64,000 nt of DNA from Candidatus Nanohalococcus occultus. Lineage in GTDB: Archaea; Nanohalarchaeota; Nanosalinia; Nanosalinales; Nanosalinaceae. Positions 45,383-53,476 of this stretch are shown here, piece after piece. Numbering within the stretch: position 1 is the stretch's first letter; every line of letters starts with the position of its first letter. The translations under genes were made by a program, and so were the position numbers. The stretch is taken from the NCBI RefSeq assembly GCF_029207735.1, contig NZ_CP104395.1, positions 726,692-790,691 on the forward strand, read 5' to 3'. The notes beneath the pieces were generated by a model that was not told where the DNA came from, made no database searches, and saw only the letters and a program-made list of their open reading frames with translations.

Positions 45383-45640
45383 ATGTCGGTCTTCGATATC
45401 TTGGACGGAGCAGGAGAGGCAGTCAGAGACCGGTTCTCTACTGAACCAAAGTATGAGGCAGGTTCCAGAGTCAGAGTGACTGAAGGAGATTATGCCGGCG
45501 AGCAGAGAACTGTAGAAGCCGTAGCAGTCAATCCTCCGTCCTGGATGAAGATCATTCACGGCGACAACGCTCCAGTAGCGTATGTGCTGGATGAAGAGCC
45601 AAGAAGTGTTTACGAGGACCAAATTGAGGGAACACAATGA
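45383..45640 (+). CDS. Small KOW-like protein between eS6 and aIF2-gamma
   Basis: 85 residues, acidic. The middle (YEAGSRVRVTEGDYAGEQRTVEAV) reads like a KOW or SH3-like RNA-binding barrel, as in uL24 or Spt5, followed by VAYVLDEEPRSVY. I do not know this gene from the standard operon order. It begins 4 nt after the eS6 stop and overlaps aIF2-gamma by 4 nt, so it is co-translated with translation factors. Confidence 0.7.
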   Translation: MSVFDILDGAGEAVRDRFSTEPKYEAGSRVRVTEGDYAGEQRTVEAVAVNPPSWMKIIHGDNAPVAYVLDEEPRSVYEDQIEGTQ

Positions 45641-46830
45641 CAGAAGGAATACCAGAAGCAAACATCGGCCTAGTAGGCCACGTTGACCACGGAAAGACAA
45701 CACTAACTCAAGCACTTTCAGGCAAATGGACTGATGAACACTCTCAGGAGCTTGAGAAAGGAATCACAATCCGAATTGGATACGCAGACGTCACATACTA
45801 CAAAGACGATAACGGAACTCTCAACGTAAGCAAGGACGGCGAAGAAGTACGCACAGTTTCACTGGTCGATGCTCCTGGCCACGAGACACTGATGGCAAAC
45901 GTTTTATCCGGAGCAGCCATCATGGACGGAGCGGTTTTGATGGTTGCTGCTGATGAAGACTGTCCGAGACCTCAGACAAGAGAGCATCTCGCAGCCCTCG
46001 ACATCACAGGTATCGAAAACATAGTAATCGCACAGAACAAGATCGACCTGGTTGACAAGGAACAGGTCAAGGAAAACCACGAGCAGATCAAGGAGTTCGT
46101 AGAAGGCACCGTTGCCGAGGACGCTCCTATTGTCCCTATCAGCGCACAGCACGACATCAACATCGATGCCTTGCTTGATGCGATCGATGAAGAAATTCCT
46201 ACACCAGAAAGAGATCTCGAAGCAGATCCGAAGATGCTTCTGGCCCGTTCATTCGATATTAACAAGCCTGGTAGCAACCCTACCGGTTTGATGGGCGGAG
46301 TTGTCGGAGGATCGCTTATCGAAGGAGAGCTTGAGGAAGGAGAGGAAATCGAGATCCGACCCGGAGTCAAGAAATCCGATAGAAAGTGGGAGCCGGTTAC
46401 CACAGAGGTTGAAAGCATAATGCATGGCGGAAACCCCGTTGAGAAGGGAACGCCCGGCGGACTGCTAGCAGTTGAGACCAAGCTTGATCCTTCGACCACC
46501 AAATCCGATGGACTTTCCGGAAACGTTCTAGGCAAGAAAGGAGAGTTACCTGAGACAACATCAGATATCGAGATGGAAGTCGAGCTGATGGAACGCGTGG
46601 TCGGGTCTGAAGGGGAAAAGGAGATCGAAAACATCAAGAAAAACGAACCACTGATGATCAACGCCGGAACCGGAAAGAGCGCAGGAATCGTCACACAGGC
46701 CGGTAAGCACGTCAAAGTAGATCTCAAGGTACCGATCTGTGCGGAGGAAGGCGACAGGATGGCAATCTCCCGGCAGATAGGCTCTCGATGGCGTCTAATA
46801 GGTCATGCGACCTTGACGTCCAAAAACTAG
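45637..46830 (+). CDS. eif2g: Translation initiation factor aIF2 gamma subunit
   Basis: 397 residues, GTPase subunit that carries initiator Met-tRNA to the small ribosomal subunit. G1 GHVDHGKTTLTQAL near 14-27, G2 in EKGITIRIGYAD, G3 VDAPGHETLM near 77-86, G4 NKID near 131, G5 SAQH near 165, then two beta-barrel domains. The zinc-knuckle segment usual between G2 and G3 lacks Cys pairs here (TYYKDDNGTLNVSKDG), as in some archaea. The conserved next genes (PIN, rpo7) are displaced 5.4 kb by the ATP-grasp cassette. Confidence 0.96.
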   Translation: MTEGIPEANIGLVGHVDHGKTTLTQALSGKWTDEHSQELEKGITIRIGYADVTYYKDDNGTLNVSKDGEEVRTVSLVDAPGHETLMANVLSGAAIMDGAVLMVAADEDCPRPQTREHLAALDITGIENIVIAQNKIDLVDKEQVKENHEQIKEFVEGTVAEDAPIVPISAQHDINIDALLDAIDEEIPTPERDLEADPKMLLARSFDINKPGSNPTGLMGGVVGGSLIEGELEEGEEIEIRPGVKKSDRKWEPVTTEVESIMHGGNPVEKGTPGGLLAVETKLDPSTTKSDGLSGNVLGKKGELPETTSDIEMEVELMERVVGSEGEKEIENIKKNEPLMINAGTGKSAGIVTQAGKHVKVDLKVPICAEEGDRMAISRQIGSRWRLIGHATLTSKN

Positions 46831-46837
46831 CCGAGGG

Positions 46838-46846
46838 TTTTTAAAC
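46838..46846 (+). promoter_or_regulatory. Promoter of the ATP-grasp cassette
   Basis: TTTTTAAAC about 27 nt before the ATG at 46870, directly after the aIF2-gamma stop. The cassette therefore has its own start of transcription inside the translation superoperon. Confidence 0.5.
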
Positions 46847-46869
46847 AACTGCCTCCACAAACTTCTATT

Positions 46870-48381
46870 ATGGCCGATTTTCTGACAGCTATTCTAGGTT
46901 TGGAGCTAGCTAACGACGTTTTCACAAGAGTACTAGTATCTCTAATAATACTGGTTGTAGGACACCTGGGTGTCAGACTATCCAAGGTCCTCGCAAAAAA
47001 ACTATGGATCGCACCAAAGGAGTTCTCCAAGAAAGAAGTGGAGGACAGACTAGAGACCGTCCAGTACACAGGCTACATCCTCGATGCTGGAGTCATAACA
47101 GCCGCATTACTATACTTGAACAAAGGACTGACATCGAACCTTTCCTCAGATCTAGCGGATTCACTCCCGGAGCTGATGTCAGTTATACTGATAGGCGTTC
47201 TAGGATTCATAGCCATCAACCTATCCATTAAAGCAGGAAAGGAGTTTTTCGAAGCCATAGGAACAACAGCATACTTCAAAGAGATCGGGATGACCGAGAA
47301 CACACTTGATATAATCGCAGGAGCAGTCAAAGCATTCCTGTACCTGATCCTACTACAGATACTACTTAACCAGTTAAGCGTCGGAGATACCTTCATAGCA
47401 GAGCTTGTAACCGCTTCCTCATGGGCTTTCGCCTTGATGCTCGCAGCATTGCTTTTCTGGGGGCTTAAAGACCTGTTCACTAATACAGCGGCAGGACTTT
47501 ACCTCAAGAACTCGAGGATGGTCCGGCCCGGAGAAGAGGTCAAGCTCGGAGACGAGACCGGAGAGATCAAGAAAGTCTCACTTTTCTCCACGGAAGTCAC
47601 AACTGACAAAGGCTATACATTGTTGAAACCTAACAAGGCGATCATGGACTCGGAGATCCGGTTCAAGAGAACTAAAAACGACTTGGAGACTCTTGAAGAC
47701 ATCAAGTCCTACTTCGTTTCCCAGAGCGGAGAAGGATCGGGTCCAGCCGTAATGGAGATGGCACTGGATGTATTCGGATACCAGGCAAGTCAGGAACGGC
47801 TGGCGAAGGACGCAGAAGACCGTGAAAGCCTAATGCAGGCAGTTGAGAACGTAACTAACAACGAGGTGAAAACAGGCTACGTGGAAAAGGAAAAGATCAC
47901 CAAGCTCGGAGATGAGCTGAAAGCCTGGTTCAACGACGGTGCGCTCGTAGCAATCACATTGGACAAAGAAGAAGTTATTCCAGAAGGCGAAGGTCGTTAC
48001 ATACTCGGCATAGGAGTTGAGGAAAATGAAGTTCTTATAATCGATCCTTCAAGAAGTTCTGGAGGAGTCTACTTCATCGAGCAGTCAAATCTGATTGAAG
48101 CAATGACTGATGACGATGGATACACCGTTGTTGCTCCTAACGGAACCACTGCCTACTGGAGGATCAAAAAGGACTTGCTTTACAGCGATAAGACTTACTA
48201 CGATGAGCTTTCCAAAACCTTGGAAGCGCGGCTGAACAAGATGATCCGTCAGGGACGTATCATGAAACAGGTGATGCCTTCATCAGTCCGTGAGTACGTC
48301 GATGACTGGAGAAGCGGCAAGTACGCATCCAGAGTCTGGAAGCCAACAGGGGGAGAAAATGAAACTTCTGAAGACGAGTAA
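46870..48381 (+). CDS. MscS-type channel fused to inactivated C39-peptidase-like domain
   Basis: 503 residues. Four to five membrane helices cover 10-205. An MscS-type beta domain follows (NTAAGLYLKNSRMVRPGEEV to DSEIRFKR, about 205-267). Residues about 275-430 match the C39-like papain fold in order: GSGPAVMEMALDVFGYQAS (normally CGPA; here Ser290), a Leu-rich helix pair, GALVAITLD, RYILGIGVEENEVLIIDPS (normally H at the start of the strand; here Arg-Tyr), and a closing GYTVVAP strand. Both catalytic Cys and His are gone, so this is probably a peptide-binding sensor. First gene of the cassette; its 3' end overlaps the next gene by 23 nt. Confidence 0.75.
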   Translation: MADFLTAILGLELANDVFTRVLVSLIILVVGHLGVRLSKVLAKKLWIAPKEFSKKEVEDRLETVQYTGYILDAGVITAALLYLNKGLTSNLSSDLADSLPELMSVILIGVLGFIAINLSIKAGKEFFEAIGTTAYFKEIGMTENTLDIIAGAVKAFLYLILLQILLNQLSVGDTFIAELVTASSWAFALMLAALLFWGLKDLFTNTAAGLYLKNSRMVRPGEEVKLGDETGEIKKVSLFSTEVTTDKGYTLLKPNKAIMDSEIRFKRTKNDLETLEDIKSYFVSQSGEGSGPAVMEMALDVFGYQASQERLAKDAEDRESLMQAVENVTNNEVKTGYVEKEKITKLGDELKAWFNDGALVAITLDKEEVIPEGEGRYILGIGVEENEVLIIDPSRSSGGVYFIEQSNLIEAMTDDDGYTVVAPNGTTAYWRIKKDLLYSDKTYYDELSKTLEARLNKMIRQGRIMKQVMPSSVREYVDDWRSGKYASRVWKPTGGENETSEDE

Positions 48382-49150
48382 CGTCTCCGAGAAGCTCGAT
48401 GAGCATTTCGAGGAAGTCAGTGCTGTAGAGACCGAGGAGTTCTCACCAGAAGTAATTGACGGAGAGGCCGATGTAAGAGTCAACTCCGGGATCGAAGACT
48501 GTGAGTCCGCCTTTCTGAAGCTGCCGGAGCGAAACCCTATCTTCGGAAGAGTGCTGCTAGAGATACTTGAAGAGAAAGGAATAACCACGAATTATCCTTC
48601 TATCGGGTTCTACATCACCGCCAAGAAAAACTATCTTTACTACGTACTGGAGCAGAAAGACATTTCGATACCGGAAACAGTTATCGCTGCATCGGAGAAC
48701 TCGGCTAAAAACGTAACCCGTTACCTCGAGCTGCCGATAATTGCGAAGAGATACGAGGAAAACCAGCTGGAGGAATCGGCACGCCTAGAAGACGAACAGG
48801 AAGCCAAAGAGTTTGCGGAAGGAACCGATTACGGAGAAGACATACTAATCTTCCAGGAAGAGACCGGAGACGAAAAATACAAGGTCTTCTATGCGAACGG
48901 AAATCTAATATCTTTGAAAGACAAGACAGAGGGCTGGAGAGTCTCCGATGAGAAACTCCAGTATTCAAATCTGAGCAACGAACTCGAAGAACTTGTCGAA
49001 ACCACAATGAAATCCATCGGAACCGAGTACGGCGAAGTGATTCTCAAAGGCGGAAAGGTCATAGACGTCAAACCCAACCCGGACCCGGAAGTTTATGCCG
49101 ATAAATCCGGCAAAGACGCTTTCAAGTACATCAAGGAGATCTACCAATGA
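48359..49150 (+). CDS. Degenerate ATP-grasp-like protein
   Basis: 263 residues from ATG 48359, set by a GGGGGAG site just upstream; the frame open from 48290 is not used. The layout follows the ATP-grasp fold: a pre-domain, AKKNYLYYVLEQKDISIPETVIA (as in K-x-x-L-x-x-x-x-I-P-V-P-x-T, near 89), LPIIAKRYEENQLEESARL where the glycine loop should be, and VILKGGKVIDVKPNPDP where active enzymes have E-x-N. The nucleotide loop and metal ligands are largely lost. It may be a regulatory or substrate-presenting subunit of the intact ligase that follows with a 4-nt overlap. Confidence 0.65.
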   Translation: MKLLKTSNVSEKLDEHFEEVSAVETEEFSPEVIDGEADVRVNSGIEDCESAFLKLPERNPIFGRVLLEILEEKGITTNYPSIGFYITAKKNYLYYVLEQKDISIPETVIAASENSAKNVTRYLELPIIAKRYEENQLEESARLEDEQEAKEFAEGTDYGEDILIFQEETGDEKYKVFYANGNLISLKDKTEGWRVSDEKLQYSNLSNELEELVETTMKSIGTEYGEVILKGGKVIDVKPNPDPEVYADKSGKDAFKYIKEIYQ

Positions 49151-50031
49151 AAATGGGTATTGTTTACGGAGAAATATCGACCCAACACCAGCTGCTGATG
49201 GAACGGGCCGATGAGATATTCGAGACCGTTCTAGCAGTGCCTGTAGACAGCGTAGAGTTCGTTCACGGAGAGGAAACCCAGGTAATGTACCGAGGAACTG
49301 ATTTAACCACGTTTGATGCGATCTACATCCGTACCGGAGACCAAGACCAGTATTTCTCCGAGCATCTAAGCGAAGTTCTCAACGAGGCAGGGGTAATCAC
49401 TCAGGCAGAAAACGATACCTACTGCTATGAGGCCAACAAGTTCTACTCGATGAAAATACTGGCTGAAAACCATGTTAACGTACCTGACAGCGCTTACACG
49501 CTTTCACCGGAGACTGCCTTGGATGCGGCCGAGCGTCTCGGCTTCCCGATCATTTTGAAGACCGCGCAGGGAGCTGGCGGAGAAGGAGTCATGCGAGTAT
49601 CAAGCGAGTCAGAGCTACGTCCAATCATGGATGCGATGAGATCCTTCGAGCAAGACATTGTTCTCCAAGAATACATCGAACACGAGGGGACCGACAACCG
49701 AGTGATTGTAATAGACGACTATGTAACCGCTTATGCGCGTTCAAGCGGTAGCTCGGATGAATGGCGGTCGAACATTTCAAGCGGAGGAGAGCGGATTCAT
49801 GCCAACCTGACCGATGAGATGAAGGAAACTGCTTTGACCGCGGCAAGAGCCACCGGATTCGATATGTGCGGCTGTGATATCATTCAGAACGACGGAGAAG
49901 TATACGTCCTAGAGGTTAACGGAAGCTTCGGAATCAACGAGGAGATGAATGAGATAATAGGAGAAGACGTCATTCTCCGGATGGTCGAGCGGCTTCACGA
50001 GCTTGCTATGGAAAAACAGGTTCAGAGCTGA
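49147..50031 (+). CDS. RimK-like ATP-grasp ligase
   Basis: 294 residues with an intact ATP-grasp core: NKFYSMKILAENHVNVPDS near 97, FPIILKTAQGAGGEGVMRV near 135 (Lys plus glycine loop), DIVLQEYIE near 175, NRVIVIDDYVTAYARS, and the metal site CGCDIIQNDGEVYVLEVNGSFG near 250 with Asp and E-x-N. Enzymes of this group join an amino acid to a peptide or protein C-terminus or to a small acid, via an acyl phosphate. Co-translated with the degenerate paralogue upstream. It converges on a second ATP-grasp gene with 10 nt overlap. Confidence 0.85.
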   Translation: MKMGIVYGEISTQHQLLMERADEIFETVLAVPVDSVEFVHGEETQVMYRGTDLTTFDAIYIRTGDQDQYFSEHLSEVLNEAGVITQAENDTYCYEANKFYSMKILAENHVNVPDSAYTLSPETALDAAERLGFPIILKTAQGAGGEGVMRVSSESELRPIMDAMRSFEQDIVLQEYIEHEGTDNRVIVIDDYVTAYARSSGSSDEWRSNISSGGERIHANLTDEMKETALTAARATGFDMCGCDIIQNDGEVYVLEVNGSFGINEEMNEIIGEDVILRMVERLHELAMEKQVQS

Positions 50032-50957
50032 GCCATATCCACCAGCATCCTGATTACTTTCTCCATAACCGGCACCTTATGTTTTTCCGAGTCTTCATCG
50101 TCAAAGACCAGTCCTGGCTTCGAGCTTAACTCGATGATCCAGGGATTCATCTCGCTGTCAAACATGACATCCACAGAATACATTGTATGATCCAGCTCGG
50201 AGAATCCATTCGAGACCGTCTCAATTAGATCATGTACGGTTTCCGGGATCTCATCTACATCAACAAACTTTCTGGAGCCTCCCATCGATACGTTCGCAAG
50301 ATCACTTGCCTCATTAAGCCTGTAGTAACATGCCAGCGGCGCTCCATCGGCAATCATAACTCTGAAATCATGTGCGCCCTCAAAGTCAAAATGTGGTGTA
50401 CCTCCGGACGGATCAACGTATCTTTGAACCAGCAAGTTATCGGCAGGTTCGAACTCTTCGAGAGAGTCGATTAACCGAACCTCCATTCCTTCCGAGCCGA
50501 AACGCGGCTTTAAAATCGCTTTGCCATCTTTTTCCAAGACTTTTCGGACAGTTTCTTTATCTGCGAGCGCGGTCTCAGGTACGAACTCCGGGAAACTCTG
50601 GTAGGTCAAGAGCTTGTCCTTACAGACCTCTTCAAGCCCAAATGCGTTTAACATAGGAAGCTCGGACTGTATATTTTTCTTCAACTCGACAGTTGTCTCA
50701 TCGAACTTGAACTTATCGAAGACGACATCGAGTTCAATATCTTTCTTTCTCTCCCAATTTTCTCCGTTCCATTTGTAGGACTCTGAGAGCTTTCCATCGC
50801 TGTATTTTTTGTAGTTTGCCATGTATACCTCAGCGTTTTCATCGGCAGCTAACTCGGAGAAACGAGCGTAGCTACGGTTCCCATCATCCTTTTTCATCGG
50901 TTCATCGCCTTCATGGTCTATCTCATAGTCCCAGAGAACTCCAATACTGACAGTCAT
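50022..50957 (-). CDS. ATP-grasp family ligase, second type
   Basis: 311 residues. ATP-grasp motifs: CKDKLLTYQSFPEFVPETA near 112, KAILKPRFGSEGMEVRLI near 145, DNLLVQRYVDPSGGTPH near 172, HDFRVMIADGAPLACYYR near 192, and DVMFDSEMNPWIIELSSKPG near 263. The last metal site reads E-L-S rather than E-x-N but ends in a GshB-like S-x-P-G. The N-terminal domain starts VSIGVLWDYEIDHEGDEP. Divergent from the zincin gene over a 52-nt gap with one shared TATA element, so the two are probably controlled together. Confidence 0.82.
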   Translation of the reverse strand: MTVSIGVLWDYEIDHEGDEPMKKDDGNRSYARFSELAADENAEVYMANYKKYSDGKLSESYKWNGENWERKKDIELDVVFDKFKFDETTVELKKNIQSELPMLNAFGLEEVCKDKLLTYQSFPEFVPETALADKETVRKVLEKDGKAILKPRFGSEGMEVRLIDSLEEFEPADNLLVQRYVDPSGGTPHFDFEGAHDFRVMIADGAPLACYYRLNEASDLANVSMGGSRKFVDVDEIPETVHDLIETVSNGFSELDHTMYSVDVMFDSEMNPWIIELSSKPGLVFDDEDSEKHKVPVMEKVIRMLVDMAQL

Positions 50958-50976
50958 AAACCTAGTTTGTCACTGA

Positions 50977-50990
50977 GAGCTATAAGTTTG
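50977..50990. promoter_or_regulatory. Shared divergent TATA element
   Basis: AGCTATAAGTTTGG is about 27 nt from both start codons: the ATG at 51010 on the plus strand and the ATG at 50957 on the minus strand. Each strand reads a TATA-like core (CTATAAG, CTTATAG), linking the second ATP-grasp gene and the zincin gene. Confidence 0.55.
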
Positions 50991-51009
50991 GAGAGACAAA
51001 ACCATAGAC

Positions 51010-52233
51010 ATGAAAGTTCAGGGCCTTAGACAGCTGGAAAGTGTCGAAAATCCATCAATAGAGTTCGATGAAGAAAATCTTATCGAAGAGCTTTCCACAG
51101 CAGCCAAGATACTGAAAAACAAAGCATCCTGGACCAAAAACGTAGGAATAACTAACAAATACGAGGAAAAACAGCGTTTTCTAGAAGAATGGGATGGAAA
51201 ACCAGATTTCCAACCCGAATTCAAGTTTAAACAGATTAAATACGATAAAGAAAAGGTTCTGGACGTCCTCAATCAGTGTCAAGAGGCCGCAGGAAAAATC
51301 ACGGCAGAGGAACTCGAAAGATACGGCGCCGAGACACTGAATGAAAAAGACTTCCAAGAGTTTTTCACCCAGATTTTCGAACAGTTCACGCTTTTCATCG
51401 AACTTGGTGCGAATATAGAGAGCTTTGAAGACTGGCACGAGTTATGCGGACAGCTATGGACTATGCCTTCTGAAACCGAAGTTGAGAGATCAAAACAAGA
51501 GGTTAAATCAATTGAAAAAGAAGATCTTGAAGAGAAACTGACGGCAGACGATCTTAAACAGATGTTTGAAGCGGAATTTGAACGCCTAGGTATTGAATAC
51601 GAGGTTGAGATCAGAGATGTCGGAGGCTGTTTCAATATCCCAGAAGAACGGAAGCTGATTGTTGCCAGAGGGGACGGAGAGGAAAGAAAGTTCTCAAGAA
51701 AGGAAGCAGAGATGCTAACCGTACACGAGACCTTTCACTCAGTAAGAGCATACAACGGCTACATGGCCGGTGAGAAATCAGGTTTCCCGGATATACTTGG
51801 AGTTGACACCCCGTTCTACGATCAGACCGAAGAAGGCGGAGCGATCTACAGAGAGCATCGAACAGAAGCCAGCTACCCGAACCAGAGATTCGACTACCAC
51901 CTGAAACGTATAGTTGCCTACGAAATACACAACTGTGAGAACTACCAACAAGATTTCCAGAACATAGTGGAAACTGCCGTCGAGTACGGAGCAAGTCCGG
52001 CAAGAGCATTCACACTTGTAGCCCGTAACCGAGAAGTTTTACGCCATCAGATCTACCAGACCGGCTACGAAGAATGGGAGGACAAAGAAGAGATCTGGCC
52101 GCTTTTAATCGGGAAGATCAACCATGAGTGGGCAGAAAAGCTCAAAGACGAGGTTGAAGCCGGAGGAATGTTCCAGGAACCCTCCGTCAGCGAAGAACAG
52201 CTCTTCGAGTTCAGTTTTAAAGACCAGAACTAA
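51010..52233 (+). CDS. DUF1704/QEGLA-type zincin peptidase
   Basis: 407 residues. The metal site is LTVHETFHSVRAYNGY (HExxH near 238) followed by YDQTEEGGAIYREHR near 275, the counterpart of the T-Q-E-G-L-A motif that gives DUF1704 its QEGLA name. Length and motif spacing fit that family, which includes the human tubulin carboxypeptidase MATCAP. Such enzymes trim C-terminal residues, and bacterial members are linked to ATP-grasp ligases. The N-terminal 170 residues are helical and charged. Shares a promoter with the ATP-grasp gene at 50022-50957. A peptidase that reverses or matures the ligase product is the natural guess. Confidence 0.8.
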   Translation: MKVQGLRQLESVENPSIEFDEENLIEELSTAAKILKNKASWTKNVGITNKYEEKQRFLEEWDGKPDFQPEFKFKQIKYDKEKVLDVLNQCQEAAGKITAEELERYGAETLNEKDFQEFFTQIFEQFTLFIELGANIESFEDWHELCGQLWTMPSETEVERSKQEVKSIEKEDLEEKLTADDLKQMFEAEFERLGIEYEVEIRDVGGCFNIPEERKLIVARGDGEERKFSRKEAEMLTVHETFHSVRAYNGYMAGEKSGFPDILGVDTPFYDQTEEGGAIYREHRTEASYPNQRFDYHLKRIVAYEIHNCENYQQDFQNIVETAVEYGASPARAFTLVARNREVLRHQIYQTGYEEWEDKEEIWPLLIGKINHEWAEKLKDEVEAGGMFQEPSVSEEQLFEFSFKDQN

Positions 52234-52242
52234 GTAGGGATT

Positions 52243-52620
52243 ATGACGGAAAAAATCCTCTTGGACACTAATTTCCTTGTCGCACCGTTCCAGTTCGGAT
52301 TCGATATATACGACGAGCTGGAGAAAATGTTTCCATACGCAGAATTATACACTCTAGAAGATGCATTACAGGAAGCAAAGTCGATCAAATCCGGAAAGTA
52401 CAAAGAACTTGTTCCGAAGATGCTGGAAAAACAAGATGTAGAGCTTTTGACAGCAGAAGGTGACGAAGAGGTCGATGACCTGATCGTAAACATTTCAGAC
52501 GACTTCATAGTCGCTACAAACGACAAAGAGCTGAAAAGACGTTTGAAGAAGAAAGGTCGACCGGTAATAATCATCCGCAGTATGACTCACTTGGAAGTTG
52601 TAAACTCCGAGGAGTACTAA
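52243..52620 (+). CDS. PIN-domain protein (Fcf1-like)
   Basis: 125 residues. PIN fold with acidic residues in KILLDTNFLVAP (Asp near 8), EEVDDLIVN and FIVATNDKELKRRL. Archaeal members of this Fcf1-like group are standard neighbours of aIF2-gamma and Rpo7 and are thought to cut rRNA precursors. Here only 9 nt separate it from the zincin gene, and the usual upstream partner aIF2-gamma lies 5.4 kb away. Confidence 0.88.
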   Translation: MTEKILLDTNFLVAPFQFGFDIYDELEKMFPYAELYTLEDALQEAKSIKSGKYKELVPKMLEKQDVELLTAEGDEEVDDLIVNISDDFIVATNDKELKRRLKKKGRPVIIIRSMTHLEVVNSEEY

Positions 52621-52656
52621 ATTTTTCTGTATTTCAACCACCTGAGTTCAAACACC

Positions 52657-52665
52657 ATTTAAAAC
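52657..52665 (+). promoter_or_regulatory. TATA element of rpo7
   Basis: CATTTAAAA about 30 nt before the rpo7 ATG at 52695. It restarts transcription after the cassette and PIN gene. Confidence 0.5.
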
Positions 52666-52694
52666 TTGGCTCGAAGTTCGAACATGTTTCTAAG

Positions 52695-53273
52695 ATGTAC
52701 AAGAGGCTGACAGTAGAGGACAAGGTTCGAGTTCCCCCGGAACATCTCGGTGAGGAAGTCGAAGAAAGCGTAAAAGCAGGACTCCGAGAAGAGGTAGAAG
52801 GAACGATAAACGAGCAGCTTCAAGGGGTTGTTGTAGGAGTTGAAACCGTCAACCATGTAGAGGGCGGAACTATAGAGCCAGAAGACGCTGGCGTACACTA
52901 CAACGTAGAGTATACTGCGATTGTTTTCACTCCAGAACTCCACGAAGTTGTAAACGGAGAAGTAGTAGATATTACAGGCTTCGGAGCATTCATCCGTATC
53001 GGACCGTTCGACGGACTATGCCACGTCAGCCAAGTAATGGACCAGTACGTCAACCATGATGAAGAAGCAGAGATGCTTGTAGCAGAGGACTCAGAGTTCA
53101 ACCTACAGGTCGGAGACGTTGTAACCGCCAGGATCATCGCAGTCAGCCTTGAAAAACAGGAGACCAACAAGATCAACCTGACAATGAGACAGCCAGGTCT
53201 CGGTAAAGACGAATGGATCGAAATTTACGAAGAAGAACAGGCCGAAGCCGAAGAGGAACAAGAAGATGAGTGA
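52695..53273 (+). CDS. rpo7: RNA polymerase subunit Rpo7 (RpoE')
   Basis: 192 residues, stalk subunit that binds emerging RNA together with Rpo4. N-terminal RNP-like domain (YKRLTVEDKVRVPPEHLG), then an S1 domain from about 82 (GEVVDITGFGAFIRIGPFDGLCHVSQV). The C-terminal tail is very acidic (EEEQAEAEEEQEDE), longer than in non-halophiles. Overlaps spt4 by 8 nt. Rpo4 is not encoded in the window. Confidence 0.95.
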   Translation: MYKRLTVEDKVRVPPEHLGEEVEESVKAGLREEVEGTINEQLQGVVVGVETVNHVEGGTIEPEDAGVHYNVEYTAIVFTPELHEVVNGEVVDITGFGAFIRIGPFDGLCHVSQVMDQYVNHDEEAEMLVAEDSEFNLQVGDVVTARIIAVSLEKQETNKINLTMRQPGLGKDEWIEIYEEEQAEAEEEQEDE

Positions 53274-53454
53274 AAAGGCTTGTAAGCAATGTAACAGAAT
53301 CGTAGAGGACGCAACAGAGTGTCCTGTATGTAAGAACAACGATCTCTCCAGTACGTGGAGCGGAACAGTTGTAATCTACAACCCTGAAGACTCAGAGATA
53401 GCAGAAAAGCTAGGCGTCAAAACCCCTGGCGAGTACGCGATCAGAGTCAAATAA
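53266..53454 (+). CDS. spt4: Transcription elongation factor Spt4 (RpoE'')
   Basis: 62 residues with two zinc-binding Cys pairs (KACKQCN and TECPVCK) and the conserved tail WSGTVVIYNPEDSEIAEKLG. Partner of Spt5 in transcription elongation. Stands in its usual place after rpo7. A T-run follows its stop (53455-53461). Confidence 0.95.
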   Translation: MSEKACKQCNRIVEDATECPVCKNNDLSSTWSGTVVIYNPEDSEIAEKLGVKTPGEYAIRVK

Positions 53455-53476
53455 TTTTTTAGAGGAAAAAGATACT

